DNA of 64,000 nucleotides from Apostichopus japonicus (Eukaryota; Echinodermata; Holothuroidea; Aspidochirotida; Stichopodidae). The first letter of the stretch is position 1. Each line of letters begins with the position of its first letter. The DNA lies in assembly GCF_037975245.1 (NCBI RefSeq), contig NC_092568.1, forward strand, positions 1,984,001-2,048,000. The letters are read 5' to 3'. The notes beneath the pieces are model-generated. The model was not told the origin of the DNA, made no database searches, and saw only the letters and a list, made by a program, of their open reading frames with translations. Made by a program: the position numbers and the translations under genes. Below, one piece after another: positions 56,578-64,000 of this stretch.

Positions 56578-56680
56578 ATGCCAGAATACAGTATTGGATC
56601 AACTAGTGGCAGAGGAGATGTATTCAAGGACAAAGACAAACCAGCCTCGATGAGAGAGAGTAACATCACAGCAGCGAAAG
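56578..56680 (+). CDS. CCT4: CCT4 exon 1 (residues 1-35)
   Basis: ATG at 56578 opens [20 protein letters not shown] and ends SNITAAK with a split Ala, phase 1, before GTGAGC. The [17 protein letters not shown] block is conserved in CCT4. No better upstream in-frame ATG is apparent. Confidence 0.94.
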
Positions 56681-59600
56681 GTGAGCCCGATCACTCTGCA
56701 CTAAGTAATAGTACTACTGTTATTGACTGTGATTATAAGGCGAATAATCTCAGTAAAGATGAAAACTTTTTCTCGATGATTAATATATGTTACAGATACT
56801 CATCCAGAGGTAGTTTTATTATATGAACGTTTGTCGTAAAATAAACTGCTTTCTGCTCCTACTCGTTAAAAACCCCTCTCGGGTATCACATTGTCACCAA
56901 ATTGGATACCAAAATAAGGTTGCGCAGTCACGCACTCCAGTATTTGATTGTATATGGAGTAAAAGAACACAGATTTTGCCCCAGCTGCGCTTTTTAGACA
57001 TCATGAAGCATTTTAGAGGGATTGAATTTCATGTCCCAAAGCGTATCCCAGGATTCAAGAGCCATCAGATCTTTCTGGAGGATGAGATGGTCGTCAAATG
57101 AGTGAATAGGCCATACAGCAAAGCATCATCCACAAATATACCAAGTTGTGATTTAATGTGATATGTAATGTTCATATAGCATAAGAACAGAACTGGGTAC
57201 TAATTTAGAATCCATACCATTCGACCCGACTTTCTAACCCCTAAACCTACTTCCTAAGCCTAACCCTTTTTCCTAATTCCTAACCCTACTCCCTAACCCT
57301 ACTTCCTAACCCCTAACCTTATTGTGCCGAGTTGAAGTAAACTTTCCCATATATGGTATAGAATCCAAAGTTAGGCCCAGAACTGGGCCAGGACAGGTGC
57401 CTTGTGGAACACCTGCGAGAACAGGAGCAGATGTTGATGATATTCCATCGATAATCGCACTTTGGGTCCTATGTGACAAGAAATTATTGATCCAACAGGA
57501 GAGATCTCCCCGAATTCCATAATGGCCGATCTTGGCCAGCAATTTACAATGAGAAACTACATCAAATGCCATAGAAAAATCTAGAATATTTATATCAACC
57601 TGGGTATTCTTAACATAATAGTGATCTAAATCTGAAATAGTCATGAGAAGCTGAGTAGTACACAAACGACTTCTTCTAAAACCATGTTGTAGGTCTGTTA
57701 GAATGGCATGATTGTCCAAATGATCCATAATGTGTTTCACCACTATATGTTCTAACAACTTCGAACAGACTGGACGGTAATTGGATGCAAGATGTTTATC
57801 ATCCTTCTTAAAAATTGGAGCGATATTAGCATTAGTCCAATCAGATGGTACAGCACCATCAGACAGTGACTGGTTAAACAATGAAGCAAGAATTGGAGCA
57901 AGTTCAATAGCTAGCTCTTTCAATAGATGGTTAGGAATATTGTCTTGCCCGGAAGCCTTAGACTCAACAATATTTAACAGCAGTTTTTGGACACCAGGTT
58001 CAGTGATTAGTAATGGTTGAATATCAGGGTATGGTACCCCGTGCATGTAGGGGATGTTGTCCATGGTATCACAGGTAAACACAGAGCTAAACTGTCTACT
58101 CAAATTTTCCGCTTTATCAATTGACAATTGTTTGATATGAGATTTTCCATATCAATGTTTGGTTTTTTTTGTTTAGATTATAGTGAGCCACACCCATGTT
58201 CAACTTTGTATAACCCAGTGACAGTAAGCAGTCAATGCTGTAACTTCATTTGCCAAACATCATTGTCATTGTATTTGACCTGAGCAGTTATTAATTGTTG
58301 ACAATTTGTTCTCCTACCATCTTCAAGGAATTGACAAACAACACTTAGTGTCAATAGTTCACAGTTAGCCAGCACCAACTGAATAACAATTACATATTCA
58401 AACTCCAAAAGTTGGACAAAAATAATTTTCACCCATATGCAACATGTTCTCCTCATGAGAATCTGTTTAGATTCTTTTAAAAACGTATTCCTGAAATTAT
58501 ATGAAGTACATTGATCAAAATGAAAATGCAAAATCAATTTACCTTTCATTCAGTACCATCAGTGGTAAGGACGACGCACCAGATCCAAATTTTGGGATCC
58601 GGTCAGAACAGGATTTTGTTGGAAACTTTTGCCAAATAAAATTTGATTCAACTTAGAGAAAATGAAGTTAGAGATTGAAATAATAATAAAATACCACCAG
58701 ATTGCCAGATAGTTTTGGCTGCTGTCATATACAATTCAGATTCCTATTAACTATTAGTGTATTAAGTTTTAATGTGTTTAATTTGTCTATTTTACAGCGG
58801 TTGCCGATTCAGTGAGAACTAGCCTTGGACCAAAAGGAATGGATAAAATGGTAGGTGAATAAATCTGCTATTACTCTTTTGATCCAGGGGAGTGGGAGGG
58901 GAAGGTGTGGTGATTAGGGGGAAATACTGTATAGTGCAATCTGTCTCTACAGCATGCCACCATTAGGGTATGTGTTTTCAATGTAACAAATGTGAACAGA
59001 TCTGTACAGTGAATCACCATTTCTGTATTTTTGTTGTTACTAAGCAAATGTGTAATACTAAGTTCTGTCTCTGATGTTTGTCTGGTAATTCCTGCACTTC
59101 TCCAGGATCTGAAGGCCACAATAAAGCTACAGAATTTAGTCAAATACTGATCAATGCTAAATGGGATAACTGCTATACAAGTGCAAAGATGTGTAGCAAC
59201 TTTTGCACACAGAAACCATTCTAGAATTTTAAATGAGGCAAGAGTCTAAGAGCCTTCAGAACTGCTTCACAGAATTTGACCTCTAAATTATTCCCTGTTT
59301 TGTGGAAAGAGAAAATACTTGTATCATAGTGATAGTCCTCACTGATGCACACATTTAAAGATAAAGATAAAGGAGGAAAGTTGTTCATCATATTCTCTGC
59401 TTATATCTTCTTTCCGTTAGATTCAAAGTGGCAATGGAGATGTGACAATCACTAACGATGGTGCTACCATTCTGAATCAGATGAAGGTACTACACCCTGC
59501 TGCAAAGATGGTAAGTTTGTAAAGAAGAAATTTTTGTGGACCTAACTTGTAAGCTTTGAAAGATATCTGTATATGCACATGGTACCATGCTTAGACACCT

Positions 59601-62600
59601 ATGCTGTTGTGGTGTAACTGTTGAAGGCATAATGACAGGCTATGTCAAGATCTGTATGTTTGTGTATCAAAGAGAGAATAATTGGTGAAATTTTCACAAC
59701 TATAACAGGTATCGGCCAAATAATGCAATGCAGTAACAAGTTATGGTATGTTGTGAAGTTGCAAACCCCAACCAACAGTTTTGAAAAGAATTGAATAAGT
59801 TGATTTGTTCTTTTGGTTGATAGTTGGTAGAGCTGTCCAAGGCGCAAGATATCGAGGCAGGAGATGGTACCACATCAGTGGTTGTCATCGCCGGTAGTTT
59901 ACTGGACGCAGCATCAAACCTCCTGGCAAAAGGTATGTACATTCTATGCAAGGCCAAATGTGCACAAAATGTGCACAAAGACCAGAACATTGCTTAATCA
60001 ATAGCCATGGCTGTTAGCTGTTCACTTACTGCCTTCTGCCATGATGTAGATTTCAACTTGTTCCAGCAAGGGAAACTGGAAAGTAAACATTCTGCTATAT
60101 GATTCTTCAACTTTGAAGGCTTCTCATATAAAACACATATTTAAGCAAACAAGTCTTTGGATAAGGGCAATCCTCATACCAACTTGAATCCGTTGTGCTT
60201 TTGTTTCTTTTAATGTGTTACACCAAATGATATTTTTTGGAAATAATGGAGTGTTCAAATTTTGGGCAGCAGTTTTGAATTTGTTTCTCATAAAAAACTA
60301 TGATTTCTGTAAGTGAAAACTGCTGTACATCTTTTGCACTTGTATAGCAAATGTTTAGAAGTTTTTTGTTGCAATACCTGATAAATTATTCCCTGGAGAA
60401 TTAAATACTACTACTATACTTATTAGCATTATGTGTTCCTCTCTTGCTAGGGATCCATCCGATGCAGATATCTGAGTCATTCCAATCGGCTGCATTAAAA
60501 TCCTGCGAAATATTACAAGGAATTTCCCAACCTGTTGATCTGTCAAACAAAGAAGCCCTCATGAAGAGTGCCATCACGTCACTTAATTCAAAGGTAATAT
60601 TAGCAAAGTTCATCAATATTAATTATCGCAAACTATGAGATTTAGAAATTTTATGAGTGATGCTCTGGTACTTCAAAGCTGGCAAGCGATTAGTAAAGTG
60701 TTTTTAAAACGTGGTCAGCTGCTCACAGAGTAAGAGGGTCATTTAGCCTGAGGAGTCAGTTAGTATGACACAACAATAAAGAGCACAATGGTGACTAAGT
60801 TTCTCATTATGTTAAAAGGAAAAATCATTTTACAAATTATTTGATAGTGTCATCCGAAAAAGAATTTTCCAGCTTTCTTGATGCATGTATATAAAATACC
60901 AGATTTTAATTCTGGTTACATCTGAGGCATTGTCTGTGTGTGTCTTTTAAGTCGGTGACCATTTTGTACACTTTCTGCTGCATTTCTGGAATATAGCATG
61001 CACTGTTCATTCTTAACCTTTTCCTAAGATAGATAAAGTTGTGTAAACACATGATTTCTAAGTTGAAGCTGAAGTGGCATCTTCAGCCCAAGGTGCACAT
61101 CAGATCATGAGAGTGTCTGTGTCCTTGACAATTCTTACTCTAACAGGTTATCTCAAATTATTTCTTAAAACCTAGCATATCATGTAGCAAAATGATGTCA
61201 CATCACTTGTGTGGCTGTCGTCCTGACAAACCATGATATGCATTCCCTTTACTGTAGCATGTGATTAGCTTGAGTGTCATATTTCATTTGTTCGTTTTAC
61301 AGAAAGTTAGAACTTGCATATATGCACAACATTGCAATAACAAACAAAATTACACCGAAAGCACTTTGTTGATTTATATTTCCGTCTTCATCAGGTTGTC
61401 TCCCAGTACTCTAGTTTATTGGCTCCTATAGCAGTGGATGCTGTCATGAAGGTCATTGACCCTGCTGTAGCAACTAATGTTGATCTAAATGATGTTAAAA
61501 TCATCCAACAGTTAGGGTGAGTATTGTAGAATTTGCATATATATCTCAAATTCTCCTATTTAAGTATTGAGTCATAGTAATAGGTTCATAAAAAAATAAC
61601 TCCCTTTCATTGGGCACAAATTATATTGTATAAGACTCAATTTTATTTATCCTTTATCTGTGTTAGATTGTTTATCTGGTTTATCACTTCTCTGTTGCAA
61701 AAGAGCATATTTGCCACCATAAAATGTGAGATTTTTCTGAAATCGTTCAACAAGTCATCTTTGATTCATTTTTACAATGTGTTGTTTCTCTTCATGCAGT
61801 GGTACAATTGAAGACACAGAATTAGTAGATGGATTAGTTTTCAGCAAGAGGAGTGCTGGTTCAGGTGGACCCAGTAAAGTTGAGAAAGCCAAGATAGGAC
61901 TCATACAGTTCTGTTTGTCACCACCAAAGACAGATGTAAGTCTTATCTTGTCTTAATGAAGCAAACGTTCTTGGCCCAGAAGCAGGAAAATGGCATAGAC
62001 TAGATTGAACAGAGTCTGTTTTGGCGTGTAAAAACAAGTTGTCAGTGTGTATAACAAGATTGAACATGAATCTGACGTTCCTACCAAACTAGAAGTGCAT
62101 GCTATTAGGTGTTTTGAAAATTCTTCTTAATTTTTGCAGGCATACTCTTTTTTATTGTTTCCTAAAAGAAAGTACAGGGTTTGTTGGGTTATATCCAAAA
62201 GAAGTCGATATTTGCCAAAGATATCGGTTATCTGTTTATGAGATTTTGGGTTTGTTAGACATTGTTTCTTCTATTATAAAGATAAATGATTTCATATTTA
62301 TGAATGGTTCTATGTATTGCAACCTTTGCATCCAACTTTGGCATTTCTTATTTAGATGGACAACCAAGTCGTGGTATCAGACTATTCCCAAATGGACAGA
62401 GTTTTGAGAGAAGAACGAGCTTACCTGCTAAACCTGGTGAAACAGATTAAGAAAGCTGGCTGTAATGTTCTCCTTATCCAGAAATCCATTCTCAGGTGAG
62501 AATTTTACTTCTTCCTTTCTTTTAAGGGGAAGAGAGGGTTGAGGTTGGGGGGGGGGGGGCAGAGGCAGAAGGCTATTGGTGATCATTCTTTATTGTTCAT

Positions 62601-63915
62601 TAACTTAGGCAGTAACAGACATGGCATAATATTTCCTATTTCTAATGTTCATTTTTTTTCAGAGATGCTTTGAGTGACTTGGCCCTCCATTTTCTTAACA
62701 AGATGAAGATTATGGTTATCAAAGACATTGAAAGGGATGACGTTGAGTTTGTCTGCAAGGTAAGAACTGACTTAAATGTAACATTAGTTTAACATTTTCA
62801 GACTTGGTTGATGTTCAATTTGTCAATATGAGTCACCTGACAGGTTTACCTATTTCAGGGTTGTAAGTGGGTGGAGGAGGTGTTGGTTGTTTGGGCAATA
62901 TTCTTTCATAGGTGAATATTATTGTTGTAGAAAACTGCTGAGAATTGCTCAGAAACTTGTGTTGATTATGATCAATATTTAACTGGATTTGGTATTAACA
63001 TCCCATAACAGTGCAGTACTAATTGCTAAAGGGAGCTGATGAAGGGTGGAATGTTCTTCTTGATGCAAAGTGGACCTAAAATATTGTTAACATTGATATC
63101 ATTCTCTCCACAGTCAATTAACTGCAAGCCCATTGCAAGCATCGACCACTTCTTACCCGAGAATCTAGCATCAGCAGAATTGGTGGAGGAAGTTGTAGTT
63201 GGCACGAGCAAGGTTGTCAAGGTAACAAACCGTCTCAAATAGTTAGATATAAGTATCTCTAGTAAGATACCAATCAACTACATACACATACATGTGGAAT
63301 GAACCCATTGATTCACATCGGAGACTTCTCATCACTCATGACAGGCTATCCCATTAACAATTCAAGCTGTCATAGGAAAGCGGCTTTATGATTCCCAAGT
63401 CAGCACTTCCTCTCCTGTGATTGAAGTGACCCGCATGAACCATTTATTCATCCATTGAATACTGAAGATGTTTCCATCACATTGCAAAATCCATGGAATT
63501 GTTTTCAATTGGTTTGGAAAATGTTAACAAGTTATATAATGTATAGACAATGGCTTGAGACTACCTGCCATCCCTCAGCAATGATACATTAATGATAAGT
63601 ATACATTCAGATCAATAAAAAAATCATAATTATGTCTTCAAACTTTATTTAGAAAGGGTTTGAAACTTGCTTAGAACTTTGCAGTGGGAATTGCAAGGAC
63701 CTTGATGATTAAAGATGATGTTCCTATCCTAGAGTCTTTCAGATCATTCTCACCAATTTGTTGTGATTATATTTTCTTTGGCAGGTGACTGGTGCTGCAA
63801 ATCCAGGCAAGACTGTAAGTGTCCTTGTGAGAGGCACCAGCAAATTGGTACTTGATGAGGCAGAACGGTCCATTCATGATGCACTCTGTGTCATAAGATG
63901 CCTTGTCAAAGAGAG
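56578..63915 (+). CDS. CCT4: T-complex protein 1 subunit delta (CCT4), exons 1-11, runs off the right edge
   Basis: Delta subunit of the eight-subunit cytosolic chaperonin TRiC/CCT, which folds actin, tubulin and other proteins by ATP-driven cycles. Eleven exons with consistent phases give 1232 nt, that is residues 1-410 of about 540; the last ~130 residues lie beyond the window. Seen in order: a variable N-terminus ending [18 protein letters not shown] (42-52), the nucleotide-site block [11 protein letters not shown] (60-70), the ATPase motif GDGTT (95-99), KVIDPA in the intermediate domain, an apical domain at about 215-370, and [16 protein letters not shown] on return to the intermediate and equatorial part. 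The sequence follows the delta subunit closely, including [20 protein letters not shown]. Intron 1 carries an antisense LINE fragment. Confidence 0.96.
57188..57387. mobile_element. 180-bp MITE-like insert with telomere-like internal repeats and 10-bp target duplication
   Basis: The 10-mer CAGAACTGGG occurs at 57,188-57,197 and 57,378-57,387. The sequence between has imperfect inverted ends: left CTAATTTAGAATCCATACCA; right, reversed, CTAACTTTGGATTCTATACC. Its middle (about 57,230-57,320) is a degenerate array of CCTAACCCTACTTCCTAACC type. Removing one 10-mer and the insert makes the surrounding RT frame continuous (GPVL followed by FLCY), which supports a later insertion. Confidence 0.82.
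57230..57320. repeat. Degenerate TTAGGG-like minisatellite
   Basis: About eight to ten units of CCTAACCCTA and CTTCCTAACCC type, irregular in length. On the minus strand they read TTAGGG-like. Interstitial, not an actual telomere. Confidence 0.8.
58152..58797 (+). other. Remainder of CCT4 intron 1
   Basis: AT-rich with no recognised feature. A short near-palindrome CCAGATCCAAATTTTGGGAT lies at about 58,580. Confidence 0.6.
58798..58850 (+). CDS. CCT4: CCT4 exon 2 (residues 35-52)
   Basis: After ATTTTACAG it completes Ala35 and encodes [17 protein letters not shown], the signature opening of the chaperonin equatorial domain. Phase 0 end before GTAGGT. Confidence 0.95.
59421..59510 (+). CDS. 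CCT4: CCT4 exon 3 (residues 53-82)
   Basis: Thirty codons between TTCCGTTAG and [26 protein letters not shown] then [10 protein letters not shown]. It contains the nucleotide-binding NDGATIL block. Confidence 0.95.
59824..59932 (+). CDS. CCT4: CCT4 exon 4 (residues 83-119, GDGTT ATPase motif)
   Basis: Starts after GTTGATAG with [20 protein letters not shown] and ends with LLAK and a split Gly, phase 1, before GTATGT. Asp96 in GDGTT (95-99) matches the conserved group II chaperonin ATPase motif. Confidence 0.95.
60451..60593 (+). CDS. CCT4: CCT4 exon 5 (residues 119-166)
   Basis: After CTTGCTAG it completes Gly119 and encodes [20 protein letters not shown], ending [13 protein letters not shown]. 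Phase 0 end before GTAATA. This is the end of the N-terminal equatorial segment and start of the intermediate domain. Confidence 0.95.
60594..61394 (+). other. CCT4 intron 5
   Basis: The largest of the later CCT4 introns in the window, about 0.8 kb. I see no repeat, RNA gene or extra exon. The other CCT4 introns (2-4 and 6-10) range from 0.17 to 0.57 kb and also show nothing beyond short G runs (one near 62,550). Confidence 0.7.
61395..61516 (+). CDS. CCT4: CCT4 exon 6 (residues 167-207)
   Basis: After CTTCATCAG it encodes [20 protein letters not shown], then [20 protein letters not shown] and a split Gly, phase 2, before GTGAGT. Confidence 0.95.
61800..61935 (+). CDS. CCT4: CCT4 exon 7 (residues 207-252)
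   Basis: After TTCATGCAG it completes Gly207 and encodes [20 protein letters not shown], ending [19 protein letters not shown]. Phase 0 end before GTAAGT. This is the entry into the apical domain. Confidence 0.95.
62356..62495 (+). CDS. CCT4: CCT4 exon 8 (residues 253-299)
   Basis: After TTATTTAG it encodes [20 protein letters not shown], then [20 protein letters not shown] and IQKSIL with a split Arg, phase 2, before GTGAGA. Apical domain. Confidence 0.95.
62663..62759 (+). CDS. CCT4: CCT4 exon 9 (residues 299-331)
   Basis: After a long T run ending CAG it completes Arg299 and encodes [20 protein letters not shown], then [12 protein letters not shown]. Phase 0 end before GTAAGA. Confidence 0.95.
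63114..63221 (+). CDS. CCT4: CCT4 exon 10 (residues 332-367)
   Basis: After CTCTCCACAG it encodes [20 protein letters not shown], then [16 protein letters not shown]. Phase 0 end before GTAACA. Confidence 0.94.
63785..63915 (+). CDS. CCT4: CCT4 exon 11 (residues 368-411, last exon in the window)
   Basis: After CTTTGGCAG it encodes [20 protein letters not shown], then [20 protein letters not shown] and VKE with a split Arg, phase 2, before GTAAGG. Later exons lie to the right of the window. Confidence 0.94.
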
Positions 63916-64000
63916 GTAAGGTCTTTTCTTCATTTGACCCAAATTTCCCCCTCCCTCCCTTCTCCTTTAAGGAAAAAGAAAAGAGAAAATAATTTGCTCA

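Larger units (their letters stand above)
56865..58151 (-). pseudogene. LINE reverse-transcriptase pseudogene in CCT4 intron 1, antisense
   Basis: On the minus strand, an open frame from about 58,151 down to 57,378 contains the non-LTR motifs [47 protein letters not shown] and [12 protein letters not shown]. The usual SL(T/S)x(V/I) residues after NYRPV seem deleted. The frame is then broken by a 180-bp insertion. It resumes at 57,187 with FLCY and the catalytic FVDD (57,125-57,136), followed by text like [20 protein letters not shown] with at least two frameshifts. The endonuclease and N-terminal part are missing. A jockey- or CR1-like non-LTR element is likely; it is dead. Confidence 0.88.

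Noticed and set aside
56823-57101. 92-codon + strand frame in CCT4 intron 1
   Set aside because: It is the antisense shadow of the LINE reverse transcriptase, which is clearly conserved on the minus strand.
57230-57320. Telomere or chromosome end
   Set aside because: The CCTAACCC-like units are degenerate, short in total, and lie inside a small inverted-repeat element with gene sequence on both sides.
1-64000. tRNA, rRNA or CRISPR features
   Set aside because: I saw no cloverleaf with an intact B box, no rRNA-like text, and no regularly spaced repeat-spacer array. The tandem repeats found are minisatellites or duplications.

Overview
This is a eukaryotic, intron-rich, AT-rich genomic window with two genes, both on the + strand. 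The spliced protein sequences and the transposon and LINE-tail types look like an invertebrate animal. An echinoderm such as a sea cucumber or sea urchin is my best guess, but the sequence alone does not prove the species.

Layout. Positions 1 to about 10.2 kb are non-coding: a hAT-like short transposon near the left edge, several palindromes, and the start of a dispersed repeat. Positions 10,230-51,519 hold a complete classical calpain gene. I could join 19 coding exons through GT/AG sites with consistent phases into exactly 695 codons plus a stop. The protein has the catalytic triad Cys75/His232/Asn260, a C2-like beta-sandwich with an acidic loop, and a penta-EF-hand C-terminus. Positions 51,520-56,577 are intergenic and contain a 504-bp inverted-repeat element. 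Positions 56,578 to the right edge hold the first 11 exons (410 residues) of CCT4, the delta subunit of the cytosolic chaperonin TRiC/CCT. The gene continues past the window.

The two genes have unrelated cell roles (Ca2+-dependent limited proteolysis; folding of actin, tubulin and other clients), and I see no functional link beyond being neighbours.

Most of the unusual content lies in the introns. Calpain intron 2 holds a 4.76-kb element bounded by CAGTACTG inverted termini and a TA target duplication. Its inverted arms are long, and I recognise no transposase in it. A LINE 3' end stops about 20 bp before the splice acceptor of the exon carrying the catalytic cysteine. Intron 6 has a 400-bp hAT-type MITE with an exact 8-bp target duplication. 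Intron 13 has a 15-bp minisatellite of about 32 units with higher-order structure. Intron 15 has a tandem duplication that copied the first 48 nt of the EF-hand exon. CCT4 intron 1 contains an antisense LINE reverse-transcriptase pseudogene, interrupted by a 180-bp inverted-repeat element that carries degenerate TTAGGG-like repeats and is flanked by a 10-bp direct repeat.

All exon borders were derived by eye from splice signals, reading phase and family resemblance. UTRs, transcription starts and polyadenylation sites are only weakly supported. No tRNA, rRNA or CRISPR array was seen.
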